Shown piece after piece: positions 1-11,012 of a DNA stretch of 64,000 nt. Each line of letters starts with the position of its first letter. The first letter of the stretch is position 1. Source of the DNA: Diphasiastrum complanatum. Lineage: Eukaryota; Streptophyta; Lycopodiopsida; Lycopodiales; Lycopodiaceae. The notes under the pieces were generated by a model. The model worked only from the letters and a program-made list of their open reading frames with translations. It made no database searches and was not told where the DNA came from. Where the stretch lies: positions 25,867,922-25,931,921 of the forward strand of contig CM055112.1 in assembly GCA_029204225.1 (NCBI GenBank), read 5' to 3'. The position numbers and the translations under genes are program-made.

Positions 1-150
1 CTTCTCTTTCTTGACCATAGAAGACATAGACTTAAAGTTAGGATGTCTCAACCTTCTATGCCACAACTCCTCCTTAGATAAAAGAGCAACTTCACAAAAG
101 TTTGCATTCTCATAAGAATTTAACTTGAAAATTCCACCATATCTAGATCC
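1..150 (-). pseudogene. copia-1 GAG-pre-integrase domain, partial
   Basis: Minus-strand translation gives the signature LWHRRLRHPNFKSM, the GAG-pre-integrase motif normally written LWHxRLGHxN, which joins protease to integrase in copia polyproteins. The usual glycine before the last histidine is arginine. The domain is cut by the window edge, so the HHCC finger and integrase core cannot be seen. It is separated from the protease ORF by a stop codon near position 167. Confidence 0.75.
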
Positions 151-166
151 ATTAGCTAGGACCTCA

Positions 167-634
167 TCATTTTTCTTGATAAAAACAAGTATTGGAATTG
201 AACTTTACATCACAACCACTATCAAGTAACTTTCCAACACTAATCAAGTTCTTTGTAAGTTTAGGAATGAAAAGAACATTGGAAACTGAAATAACTTTAG
301 AAGAAGCAAGTTTCAATGGAATGTTGCCAATTCCTTCAATAGAGCACTCATGATCATTTGCAGTGTAAATAGATCTCTTTATAAGTCCTTTGTAAGGTAC
401 AATTGAGTCAAAAGACTCTTTTGAACAGCACATATGTGAAGAAGCTCCACTATCTATGTACCAAGCTCCATCTTTTTTGAAAGGTGATGAAGAAAAACTT
501 GGACACCATAAGTGATCCTTCTCCATCACTTGCAACAAAATCTTCTTCAATCTCTTTGGAGAGATCTTGAGTTGGTTTTTCTTCTTGAATCAATTAGAGG
601 CATAATGCCTCTTCTTGCCACAGAAGAAACACTC
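167..634 (-). pseudogene. copia-1 zinc knuckle and aspartic protease
   Basis: The frame holds a CCHC-type knuckle (CFFCGKKRHYASN) followed by the retroviral-type aspartic protease. The protease active site is in WYIDSGASSHMC (Asp-Ser-Gly), and the downstream motif LIPKLTKNLISVGKL is typical of copia proteases. The fourth zinc ligand of the knuckle, a cysteine in intact elements, is replaced by a TGA stop at about 590-592. The protease frame continues past it without a shift, so one codon separates knuckle and protease. Confidence 0.8.
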
Positions 635-1392
635 ACTTTCTTCTTCTTGGTCTTTGAAGTAGAAGAATGAGATGAATCATCATCTTCACTATCTTTGTCT
701 CAATCCTTAGCTTTGTCTTTGTTGGATGCTTGAGAAAACTGGTTATTACTCTTCCTTTATGCTTGTCCTTGACAAAGAGGGCTTTGTCACTTCCACCATG
801 CTCGAGTTTGTTCATCCTAAAAAGTTTATAACTTTGCCTAGCTTCTTCAGAAATGAGAATTCCTTGGAGAGTTTCTAAATTAGGCAACTCCTCCTTAATG
901 GCAAAGGATTGAACAAGATTATCATAGTCGTCTTTCAAGCCATTTAGAATGACTTGTACTAGCTCATCTTGGTTAATTGTAACACCAACACAAGAAAGCT
1001 CCCTATGGAGATCTTTTATTCTCACAACATAGTTTGATGCACTCTCCTCACTTCTTTGAAAACTTTGAAAAATTTGATTCCAAAGAGTGAGTACTCTAGA
1101 AGTATTCTTTGCTTCATAGATGGATTTAAGTGCATCCCAAGCATCTTTAGTTGTGGTGCAAGATCCTATCTCTCTCAAAATTTCATTAAATACATAAATG
1201 TAGAGTCATTCTAGCTCTCTTTCTGTACTTTGGTATTTCAACCCTGTGCTTGAGGCTCCTCCTCAATACCAAGCACAATGTTCATAACATCCTAGAGTAT
1301 CAAAATAGACTCATTTTCAACTTCCAAATTGAGTAATTAGAAGTATTTAGTCTTTCATTTGCTTCTAGGAGATATCCTCCCAAAGGTGCCAT
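633..1392 (-). pseudogene. copia-1 gag (UBN2-type)
   Basis: The likely gag start is an ATG at 1392-1390. From there the translation gives NERLNTSNYSIWKLKM, the conserved N-terminal copia gag block around a Tyr-x-x-Trp motif, soon broken by stops. From 1178 a 181-codon open stretch carries the UBN2 capsid-like region: TTKDAWDALKSIYEAKNTSR, then YVVRIKDLHREL and ILNGLKDDYDNLV. A frameshift near 635 separates it from the zinc knuckle. Gag would form the cytoplasmic retrotransposon particle. Confidence 0.8.
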
Positions 1393-2050
1393 TATATGAA
1401 GACTTCTTAGTTATTGGACAAAAATATGTTTGAGCTTGTTCCAATCAGACTTAATGTTGCTACTCTCTTTCACTATAGGTATTTTCAAGGATGTGCTACC
1501 TTTCTATGTGAAAAACTTGCAACTGTATTTGAAAAGGATCTCAAATATTTCACAAAACAAGACTATCTAGATCAGACACTCAAAATGGTTTAAGGCACTT
1601 TGACAAGTTTGAATCCTACTTTTGGCACGTGTGAAATGCTTCAAAAGAAATGGACTCAGAACAAAGCAAGGTTGAATCAAATCAAAAAGTGGTCACTCGA
1701 ATTTTGGACCTCTCCCTACCATCTTCAAGAACTTATAACTCTTGATAGACACATCAGATTGATTTGGTTTCAGTTTCTATCAAAAGTCCACTTCATAAGC
1801 TTTCCATCAAGCTATAACACCACTATCTTTGGATCAACAAACAAGAAAATAGAAGGGACTGAAAATCTTTGATTTTCACAAGTGCGAAATTCCAGAATTC
1901 CATACTATCACTTTTTAGAATTGAAAATTCAGTTTCAATCCGATTTGATCCAAACGCTGAGAAAGGTAAGAAATGTATAACTGTTGTTTTGCTTGAATAG
2001 CTCTCGAATTCTTGTACAATCAGAGATGTTAGCATGCAAAGCTCAATTTG

Positions 2051-2062
2051 GCTATGATAACA
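2051..2062 (-). other. Degenerate primer-binding site of copia-1 (initiator Met tRNA type)
   Basis: On the plus strand this reads GCTATGATAACA. It matches 10 of 12 bases of GCTCTGATACCA, the complement of the copia primer site TGGTATCAGAGC that pairs with the 3' end of initiator methionine tRNA. It directly abuts the LTR on the interior side, as expected for a 5' LTR on the minus strand. Confidence 0.7.
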
Positions 2063-2850
2063 TGACAAAATTTTCAGAATTCAAACGTGTGGGGATAATC
2101 CACAAGTATGATAGATCTTATTAAGCTTTCTGATTAGCACAATAATCAAATTCTAGATTGAATAGCAAGATCTAGTACAGAACTTATGGCTTAACCACAA
2201 TCTAGCATGCTAAGAATCAGAGAATGATAGTATTAAATTACAAATGAACAAAAGTACAAGAGTTTAGTGTATTAGCATTAGCCTCAACACGAGTTAGAGA
2301 GAAAAAGAGAGAGAGATATCAAGCAAAAATGGTGCAGATCCAAAATGGCATGAGATAGCTACAAAGCTTTCTTAATCAAAAATTATGAGAATGGCTACAC
2401 ATATTTATGAAGTTTGAGGTAGCTCGAGGTAGAACCACATCCATCCACCTTTCAATGACATCTAAAGTGAAAACTAGAGTCTAAGTGACATTTGTCACAT
2501 CTCATGCATGTATGTCTACCTACTTTTACCAAGTGTCCTACTTTTAACTAGAATTGTACAAATCATGATGCATGTGTCCATTTCACTTTGTGCATGCATT
2601 GCATGTCACTACGGATCATTTATAATAAATGCATGTGATATGCCACGAGTTTCTACAGGCATATTTTTGCTATTTCTAAGTCTACAATCTATATCCAAGT
2701 TGTATTCAACCAACTAGATATAACAAATCCATATAGCTCGAGTTTTATCTAGGCCAAATTTGGCATTTACAATTATGAAACAACATACCTGCACAGTACA
2801 AAGTTTGTAGCAAGCCTAAAGTCAAGATGGATTATTTTTCAATTTCAACA
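2063..2850 (-). repeat. LTR of copia-1 (about 788 bp)
   Basis: On the minus strand the block begins TGTTGAAATTG at 2850 and ends in CA at 2063, the TG...CA ends of an LTR. It is followed directly by the primer-binding site. A CT-rich stretch and a repeated AATGCTAATAC-like region lie in the second half. A purine-rich tract (minus strand CAAAAGAGGGGGGAT) lies immediately before its TG end. That is expected for a 3' LTR, not a 5' LTR (see findings). No second copy is visible in the window. Confidence 0.75.
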
Positions 2851-3419
2851 ATCCCCCCTCTTTTGCCAATCGGTTGGGCCCCTTCTACCGGTTTGCGTCC
2901 GTTAGTCAAGCCGGCGTGAGTGGCGCCGGTGCTCCCCCCAGCCGTTTGTACCCGTCGGATCACCCCCCGAGACCAGCGTGAGTGGTGCCACTCGCGCCAT
3001 TTTCCCCCACCCTTGCTCGTCCATCCGTTTTGCCCACCCCTCAGGACTGTTACCCCACCCCCCGCGCTGAGCCCTAAAGGCACTGCCCTGGGGTTTGGCC
3101 CCAGCCCAGTGTTATCGCGCCACATGGCACGGGTAGGGCAGGCAAAAAATTTGGTTTTCATGGGCGCGAAAGCCAAGCTGCGCACGGTCCCGGGCAGCCT
3201 GGCACTAACCAGGTGGCACGCAAGTTGGCGCCGAGCAGCCAGTAGCGCAGAGCGCGCAAAGTTAGGCACCAGGCAACAAGCGATCACGACCCAATGGCGC
3301 AGGTAGCTCAATTGGCGCCGGGCACCTCTCGTGCCCAAACACACACATAATTAAATTTGAGAGGTTTGCATATATATTCCCTCTGCATAATGTCATGAAA
3401 ACGCTTATAGGATATATAT

Positions 3420-3456
3420 TTTGGTTGCCCGGACAAGTGGTGCCCGGGCAACCAAA
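3420..3456. repeat. Perfect 13-bp inverted repeat (hairpin)
   Basis: TTTGGTTGCCCGG (3420-3432) and its exact complement CCGGGCAACCAAA (3444-3456) flank an 11-base loop. A run of A follows. Function unknown; it could be an end of a small DNA element or a cruciform-prone site. Confidence 0.7.
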
Positions 3457-3621
3457 TTTAAAAAAAAAAAGTTGTGTGGTTGTGGTGGAGCTGGGCCAAA
3501 GTGGGCAGTGCTCTAGATACAAGGCAGCCCCCGGAAAACGCCCCCGCCCGTCCGTTTTGCCCACCCCATCGCGACTGTTCCCCCGCCCCCGGACCCTCGC
3601 GACTGTTGCACCCCGGACGGG

Positions 3622-3623
<2 letters not shown>

Positions 3624-3658
<35 letters not shown>
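3624..3658. repeat. (GA)n microsatellite
   Basis: Uninterrupted GA dinucleotide run of about 17 units inside the GC-rich island. Confidence 0.95.
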
Positions 3659-3659
<1 letters not shown>

Positions 3660-3840
3660 ATTCTACACAGAGCTCCGTTTTACATCTGCGTTTATACAGA
3701 GAGCTGCGTTTTACATTACGGCGTTTTACATCGGCGTTTTACGTCGTAGTGCAGAATTCTCGCCTGCAGATTTTTGTATGTACATCCATCCTACTGCATT
3801 CTCGGGGATGGGATATATCTGCTTGACACATCAAATATTT

Positions 3841-5341
3841 GTAGAAATTGATGCATGCTATTATTCGGTGCAGTTACAATTATCCCTGTAGCTCATACAT
3901 TACAAGCTAATTTCTCATAATTATTAATGTTTTATTGCTTGAATACTTTGTTGCAGAGCTTCTTCTCTGTGGTTGGTACTAACAGGGCCGGCACCTTGCA
4001 AACTTGTGCCTGCAAAATTCTGCTTGGCATTCTGGATCCTTGTTAATCTCCCATCTGGATCGCTCCATTCTCTGGACAAGACCTTGAACTTATTCGGCCA
4101 GAGGTGAGCTGTCTTTCTAGTCAGTACATACTTTAGAGAGGAAGAGCAACCCCATGTATGAATCCAGAGTCAACATGCTCCCTCGAGATATTCTTCCTTG
4201 TGTCCCTCCACATAAGCATTCTTTTATTGAACCATTGTCCTGCTCAAGTGCTGTTTCGCAGCATAGAACCTCAGCGCAGGCTGGCCGCAGACAGAGGTCT
4301 GATATCAGGGCATACCCACGCATTTTCTGGTGGCTAGATCAGAATTCTGATCAGTCCTCTCCCTTTTCTTGATTTTATTGTTAGTCTGGAACATTGGCAT
4401 AAGTAGGCTTCAATTGCTGTCTAGAAGGATTATCAGCTAAAGCTGTTGGTGATGCCACTCCTGACCTATTCTAACAGCATTATTCTGCTCTTGATGCATC
4501 AGATCAACAAGCTTATCCACACCGGCCAAGTTGAATAAATCTCTGTCTTTGTCACTAATAACTAAAACATCCCCTGTTGTAATACTGCGAGCTTGCTTGA
4601 CAAAGAGCAGTTTGGACTCTTTGGCCTTACCAGAATGTTCTCGCTTGCTGGGTTCAGGATTCTGATCGGACCTCTCCTCGGCGAGACAGAGAGGAAGGCT
4701 GTACAATTGTAGCCTACAATTCTCTCAACACCAATTAACTCTAAAACCACTCAAGAACCCTTTCGTTACTATGACAACCGTTCCATGCACGGTGGCTCTG
4801 TGCTGCTAGCCTTTAAGTATTGCTTGTGAATGTACGTGCACATGAAACCAAATTGTAGTGTGAGCCAACCCTTAACCGAAGAATAGTGCTGATTTTTTTT
4901 GCATTGTATTTGGAGGTTCTCTTAAATGGCATAATTTTGCACTAAAAATTACCATTTGAAAATTATAACAACAATAAATATCTTACACATTTGTAAGATG
5001 CGATTATTATTTTTAGAACTGAATGAAGCACCATACAAAAACGTAAGGTTTACTTTCTATTTTAAGAAAGTCGCACAAATCCAAACCTACTCTTTTTGGA
5101 AGTTGTGTTTTTAAAAATAGAAAAAAAAATTAAAAAAAGCCTGCACGGTATTTTACGACGGGTAAGGCCCATGGGCGGGGGTCTTCCGCGGGCCCCCCGC
5201 GGCTGGGACGGATCTGAGGTCGGCATATGGGGCCTTACCCTATACTTTATTCACTTAACCACTATTGGTAACCTTATGTATAAGGTGACATATGGGGATG
5301 TTATTTTGGATCGACATCTTAAGATGAGGCTAGTGTTCTAG

Positions 5342-5388
<47 letters not shown>

Positions 5389-5580
5389 GTATAAAGCTAA
5401 GCTGCAAGCATCCAGTATGAAAAACAATGACACAATGCAATACTTTATGTAAGGGGACAAAAAGGTAATTGAGTAAATTAACCAATCATTTGATGTGCTC
5501 ACTATAGCAAAAAGCAACACACAAAAACTTGATCGTTCACACTCTACGCAAACATCAAAAGCATGTGTGGGACACACCTT
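3841..5580. other. Mostly non-coding; two unproven exon-like stretches
   Basis: A stretch at about 3956-4106 is bounded by TTGTTGCAG upstream and CCAGAG/GTGAGC downstream and is open in one plus-strand frame, so it could be an exon, but I recognise no protein. A minus-strand 89-codon frame at 4437-4706 contains LLFVKQARSITTGDVLVISD and HQEQNNAVRIGQEWHHQQL, also unrecognised. A (TA)n run followed by (GTAT)n lies at 5345-5392. The rest is AT-rich sequence without supported features. Confidence 0.35.
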
Positions 5581-5581
5581 C

Positions 5582-5697
5582 CATTTCCATTATATATTAC
5601 CCAAAGGGGTTGGCCTAGTTGGTTAGCTTGGCATCCAAAGTTTCTTTGGTCCCAAGTTCAAGCCTCCCTTGGAAACCAAGAAGCATTTCCATTATAT
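5582..5697 (+). mobile_element. Short tRNA-derived insertion (SINE-like) with 14-bp target-site duplication
   Basis: The segment 5596-5683 (88 bp) is flanked by perfect direct repeats CATTTCCATTATAT at 5582-5595 and 5684-5697. Inside are an internal pol III A box, TGGCCTAGTTGG (5611-5622), and a B-box-like GTTCAAGCC (5656-5664), spaced as in a tRNA gene. The two boxes plus a long target duplication are hallmarks of LINE-mobilised tRNA-derived retroposons. It is much shorter than usual plant SINEs and lacks a clear poly(A) or simple tail. A retroposed tRNA pseudogene is the alternative. Confidence 0.65.
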
Positions 5698-7141
5698 TCC
5701 GAGTACATAGAGATTGCTAAGAACATCAATATTGGGGACATGGAACTACTTGGCAGGGCAACCCCAGGACCCATGATATCTAACCAAAAAGTATGTTTAC
5801 TAACTACTCTTTCACATGACCATTGACAACTAGCTAACAAGTTTGACTTGTCCTTCAAAACTATAACCCATTTCACAATTGAATCTGTGAGTAGGATTTA
5901 TGGATTTTACAAACATCATTTTACAATCAGGCAATATTTTGAATCTTCGATGTGAGAACATTAAGAGAACGACAGAGCAAGATCAACAACTCACAACTTC
6001 ATCTGTGTCCTTTTAAATGCTCTTCCTGCCGACGGAGAAAAACTTTAACCATTCAACTCTATCACAAAGCTAGTTGTTTGGTGAATGAATGTCATGTTGT
6101 TTGGTGAATGCCCTATCTTCAACCTTATTCCTTGAACCTTCTTTCTTTAACGTTGTCTGTTCCATCACGATGTTAAATTCGACTCTATAATAAACTACTA
6201 CCAATCAGAGTATTCCCATTTCCGTGGTTTTTTTGTTCATGCACTGAAGTGGAAGTATTGAGTCTGTTGTTTTTGCAAGCACAAGAAGGGCATGTTTTGT
6301 TTTTAACTATTTGGCAAAGTTTATGAAATTCGACATTTGCTTGCTAATGACTCTGGCCGCCCTCACGGTATAGTTGATCTATAAGGCCAGTCTCGATTCT
6401 GCAAGTTATATCAGGATATTTCGAATTCTTGCTTAATCTACTTCTGCTGACAATCATATTTCCAACATTTCGAAAGTCCTACTGGTTTGCAATTTAGTGA
6501 AAGGTAGTTCGCATCGAACTATAACCATCTCAGTCAAACCTAACACAACATTCAACCAGCTATTATAGTGGGTTCTTAATTTCTAAATAAAGTTTTTGTT
6601 TTTTAGGCTTGCACTTTCTTTGTAATCTCAAGTGTCAAATTTTTGGCTTTGGCAATATTTTTGACTCAACATTTTATCAAAGGTCTTGATGCTTATCAAT
6701 TGTCTCATCTATGCCACATAATTTCATACCATCAAAGAACACTCATTGGGTCTTATTTTGATCTTTATCTGTTAATTAAGGTCAATCCCATGAGTAGATC
6801 ACACTTACGAGTTTATGAACGTTCTTTTGTTATTGATGTTTCTTGACCCTAGTTTTTTTTTGCAGGAAGAATATTGTGAAGAATCCATTTAGTTGATCAT
6901 CTTCTTACTGTTGTCCCTCTATCTACTTACATTTTTTTTTTCCAATTATCAGAGGATTATTTTTTATTTCTATTTGATGTTGATGTATTTTGGGTTTAGG
7001 TGTATATATGCATCCAGCTTCTTTTGAACATTTTAAAAGTAAGTTAAAAATACTAGATAACTATGTCTATTTGCACATGCATTGTAGAATGCTTATAGAC
7101 CCCGAGTGTTGTGTTGAGTTTACAGTGATTTATTAGCCAAT
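5698..7141. other. AT-rich, no supported feature
   Basis: No coding signature, LTR or RNA gene was recognised. Open frames here are short and low-complexity. A T-rich tract ending in TTTTTTTTGCAG at about 6853-6865 resembles a splice acceptor, but no exon could be attached to it. Confidence 0.4.
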
Positions 7142-7978
7142 ATGAGAGGAACACAAGGACCCAAGGCAAAACGAAGCCTTTCTAGTATGTTGAAGGTACC
7201 AATCTTGTTGCTAAGTTGGTTTGTTGATAATCAATAGAAAATTTTTGGCTGTAAGGTTTATATGATTGGCAATTTCATGTGCTTTGCAGTCTTACAAGAA
7301 AGGCGATCGTGTAAATTTGCTAAATGAGGCAGGTATCATTGCTGAGGGTGAGATCATACATGCATCATCAACAGATTTGATTCACAATAGGCCACTACCC
7401 TCTGGACATGTTGGGGTCGCAGTACAAGTTTGTCATGATGCTACTATAGAGCTACCAGTTCCGAATGACATAGCAGATATGTTTGTTCTCGGTGATGCTA
7501 TAGGAAGTATCATTGCATGGCCTATTGCATTGTTGGTAAGCTAATTATAACCCAATTTTGTAACATACATTAAGGATTATCAAGCAATAAAACCATGTTT
7601 GGAAGAACTACATCTGTCCATAAATGTTTGCAGGCTCCACAATCCAACCCGGTTGTCGAATCGAGTACCGTTGCAGTGAGTGTGCGGTCTGTGGCCAGAT
7701 CTTCAAAAATGACCAGGGATAAAAATGTGGCCACTCAGGTACAAGTGCATAATGTTGTTGCTAATTCACTATGATGCATTGCACTAGAGTTGATATTCAC
7801 TATGATGCGTGACACTGGAGTTGATATTCTCTAACTGTGTCCATTGTAAATGTAGAGTCCATCATCAATTGTTGAAGGAAGTGCAACTCCATCAAAAAAA
7901 AGGAAGTCCAAGAAAACTCCTTTACTAAAAACTCCCATGTTCACAAAAGGCAGGTTATCAAAAAAAAAAAAAGTTTAG
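7142..7978 (+). CDS. Four-exon gene, DUF8039-like domain protein with C-terminal nuclear-localisation-type tail
   Basis: Exons 7142-7195, 7290-7535, 7634-7738 and 7856-7978 are bounded by GT and AG. All three introns are in phase 0 and about 94-117 bp long. They join into a 175-residue protein with ATG at 7142 and TAG at 7976-7978. Exon 2 carries the domain: KKGDRVNLLNEAGIIAEGEI, NRPLPSGHVGVAV and FVLGDAIGSIIAWP. From memory this matches the plant-wide DUF8039 domain, often found in proteins linked to CACTA-type transposons. Exon 4 is lysine-rich (PSKKRKSKK and a terminal KKKKV), suggesting nuclear import. It may be a small host gene or a transposon accessory gene; function is unknown. An upstream non-coding exon is possible. 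Confidence 0.65.
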
Positions 7979-9772
7979 TATAAGATAAGTGCTCAACTCA
8001 CTATTTGCAATATTTTCATTTTCAAACTGTGTATTTCAGACCATGTTTATATCACAAATAAACCCCAATGGTATGCACAATATTAGACGCATATCTCTTC
8101 TTATATAAAGGAGATACATATATAGAAACACCAATGTTAGATTTTGGGAGACATGATAAAATATTATATGTAGTTGAGTTATTGGAGAAAGAAAATTAGA
8201 AATATTAGATCCATCTACTTGATAAAAAAATTGGATGTATCACGATGATAGATCTTTTTAACCAAAATCTCTTAAAAAAACATTACCAATCAATTAACAC
8301 ATGTATCACACAATGATAATATACATGATTATAAAAGCCACATTCTTATCTTCTACTGAATATTTCATTTGCATAACACAATTAATGGTAACCAAAAATG
8401 GGACAATCTTTCAAAACTTGTTGGGAGAGTGCATTTTTATATCAATCTAGGTGCATGAGATGATGCAATGCAGTTTTGCTCATACATAAATCTAGGACTT
8501 AATTGATGGACATGAAATGCCCTACGGGTCCCAACCTCACAACACTTTTGAAGAACAAATTTTACTATCAGTATCAGGATTGGCCTCAATAGTATTTACT
8601 AAAAGTTTTATTTTTCTAGCAAACATCATTGGCCACACTGACATTCTCAATGTACTCAATTTTGCATTTATGATATAAGACATAGTCTTTTTAAAAAAAG
8701 AACCAGCCCAACAAAAAGCCCTGAATCGTGAGTCTTAGAACCAACTGACATTGCAGTTCAAACGGAATGGATAATACTAGGAAGATGAAGTAGCCAGTCA
8801 AAGAAATTGGCAACAGTCACAATGACAAGGAACACCCAAAAAACTTATTGGAAAAGGGAGGCTCAACCTTCCCTAGTGGCTCATCATAAACCCCAAAACC
8901 ATTTTGCAAGAATAATAAATCCCCACATCAAATGCTAGGGGTCAAGTCTCCAAATAGCAAGAATAATGAATCCTCGCATCAAATTAAGTCTCGTATGGGC
9001 AATAAAATGATCCCAAGGACGTAAATGAGTGCACGTTCATGTAATTGAATGGCCATCTCAAACCTTGTTACATATTCAGTCAAGAAAGCCCTCATTTTCA
9101 AATGTGGAATACACAACACCTAGGTACCAACTATAACAACTAGGTGTCCAAAAAGTACGTGACAAAAGCCATCAATCCATGTATCGAACCAAAGCTTATG
9201 CGGTTTGCTAGGAGTTTTTTTATGAATTATGGGAGAAGTGGAGTGTGAGAACATGTGTAGGGTGGTAGTCTCGTGCAATTCCAAAGGCAAGAACCATAAC
9301 AATGTTCCACATTTTTGTTGGTACGCAATATGAGTAGTCAAGAAATAGTAATTAGACATTATGGAACAATAATTCATGAAAGATAAACATGTTCTAATAG
9401 AATGGACTCACAAATACGATAATCACACACTAAAAATAAAATCTGGCTATGAAAGGCTTGCTCCAATTTTTTATCTTGATAAATTAAATGCTGGTTCTTG
9501 CTGGATTGGTGGCCTTTTTGAGCTTGAATTCCCTAGATTGGGACCTTTTAGCATTGATGGAACTAGATTTAACATTGTAGTGGCCTGCTTCTTGTTGGAA
9601 CACGTTGGCCTTGGTTGTTGTTGACTACTCGTTGTTGAATTTTACGATGGATTGCAATCAAATACCTTGGCCTTTCCTTTGTCATTGCTCTTTGTGGGAG
9701 TCTTTGTGATAGCTCCACTGAGCTGTGAATCATTGGGCTTGCAAGCTGCCATTCCCATTGGCAACACAACAT
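7979..9772. other. AT-rich, no supported gene
   Basis: Only short open frames occur (for example plus 9376-9624, minus 9120-9377) with no recognisable domain. No LTR or transposon end was recognised. Confidence 0.4.
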
Positions 9773-10191
9773 TCAAGGACGTTGAATCACCTGATGGACA
9801 ATTTCTAGTAGTGTCTTCATAAGGTCAGATGTCGCTTGTTGTTTGATTGACTCTACCAAGTCCATCATTTTGGATGATAATTCGATTCTTTTGACAGGTG
9901 CCCTAACACATTTGGCAACCTTTGCAGCACTCCTCGGTTCAGCACCCATTTCAAAGCTTGGTGGTATTGTGATTTTGCGTTTATAGCGTTGGGTGACTGG
10001 ATTTGCCTTTGGGTGACTCACATGCATTGCTATGATGGATTTTTCCATTTTCGATTTTTGTTGTAATAGCAACAGACAATCTAGGCAAGGATGTCCAATG
10101 CCACAACTTGAACATAATGCCAAGAAGGAAGTTGGGTCACCATGATGTGGACATTCGGATTTGCGATATCTTCCTCCGCATCCATAACATC
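9773..10191 (-). CDS. Unrecognised cysteine-rich (putative zinc-binding) ORF
   Basis: The frame is open for about 139 codons after a stop at about 10192-10194, with no ATG near its start, so it is probably an exon or an internal piece. Its N-terminal half has ordered metal-ligand pairs: CYGCGGRYRKSECPHH, then CSSCGIGHPCLDC. A basic stretch (QRYKRKITIPP) and a helical C-terminus follow. The CxxC pairs suggest one or two zinc sites. I do not recognise the family. It lies on the same strand as, and downstream of, the CCHC-knuckle and gag-like frames at 10.5 and 10.9 kb, so all may belong to one decayed retroelement. Confidence 0.4.
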
Positions 10192-10359
10192 AAATGATCA
10201 ACTAAATACAATTACCATGGAGTTGCATAAACTGGTATGAGTGCTCTACTAGGTCCTTTCACAAAATATAATGGAGAACTATCATGGGGGTTTTTGCTCC
10301 TGAGGACCTTGGTGATGCCCATGAAGATTTCACCATTGGCTCCAATCTTTAACCTGTTG

Positions 10360-11012
10360 CCTTCAAAATAGGTTCATCCATTGAAAATGTACTTGCCATA
10401 TGCACAACTTGCTCGCTCGTCATCAAGGGTGGACCTTGGAACGTTTGATATTGCTCTGCTATTGCGTGCTTTGCAACATGAGGCTTCTTCACTGGGCAAT
10501 TAGCAATTTGATGATTTTCAAAACAATAGAAACATTTCCCTCTTCAAAGCAGTATTACATTACATGCAGCAGCACGTACCTTTGGATTGTGTTCCAGATC
10601 TCATTCCTAACCTGATGACGCTGATATTTCATCTTCCCTTCCTTGTGAAACTGGATGTTCCCTTGTTGCTCCATTACTTGTCATTAGTGTTGGCAATATC
10701 CATGAAACCTTTATTGATGGTAGTCCAGATATTTTATCCAATTCAGATTAGTCAGAATCATTAAATGCGAACAATGTGGATTCAATCTTCATGGCATCAT
10801 GAAGAACTTGTTTCAATGTCACATAAGAGGTGAGAGTCTTCATTTAATAGTAATGTCGCTCCGCAGACCTCAAATAAACTTCTTGATGAGTATGATGTCG
10901 GGATTGGTGGATGACAGTCCTTCACTACATGATAAATTCTTTGAAGGCATTGTATAACTGTCTCCTTTTGTTGCATGATAATGTCTGATAACTGAGTAGC
11001 TGGGGTCAACAT
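10360..11012 (-). pseudogene. Gag-like frames with CCHC-like knuckle, decayed
   Basis: At 10797-11012 the minus strand encodes TPATQLSDIIMQQKETVIQC and LQRIYHVVKD, which resemble the multimerisation region of retroelement gag proteins. Further along, at about 10496-10543, is a knuckle GKCFYCFENHQIANCPVKK with spacing C-x2-C-x3-H-x4-C, one residue short of the standard. The pieces are in different frames and broken by stops. No protease or reverse transcriptase was found beside them, so the retroelement assignment is tentative. Confidence 0.4.

Larger units (their letters stand above)
1..2850 (-). mobile_element. Ty1/copia element 'copia-1', 5' part, decayed, runs off left edge
   Basis: Read on the minus strand the order is LTR (2063-2850), primer-binding site (2051-2062), leader, gag (about 1392-560), zinc knuckle, protease, and the start of the GAG-pre-integrase domain, which continues off the window. 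This is the canonical 5' half of a copia retrotransposon. Reading frames are broken by stops and at least one frameshift, so it is a fossil. Integrase and reverse transcriptase, expected further left, are not in the window. Confidence 0.85.
2851..3840. other. GC-rich island with internal repeats, no gene recognised
   Basis: This roughly 1-kb stretch is far richer in G+C than its surroundings. Open frames on both strands (for example 2832-3344 minus, 3395-3826 plus) are low-complexity and resemble nothing I know. A phrase TCCGTTTTGCCCACCCC followed by GACTGTT recurs at about 3024 and 3550. The block also holds a 13-bp hairpin (3420-3456) and a GA microsatellite. It could be part of an unrecognised transposon or a gene-free CpG-rich segment. 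Confidence 0.4.

Noticed and set aside
2832-3344. 170-codon minus-strand frame in the GC-rich island
   Set aside because: Overlaps an equally long plus-strand frame, has unusual composition, and its end runs through the copia polypurine tract and LTR start; GC-rich DNA gives long open frames by chance.
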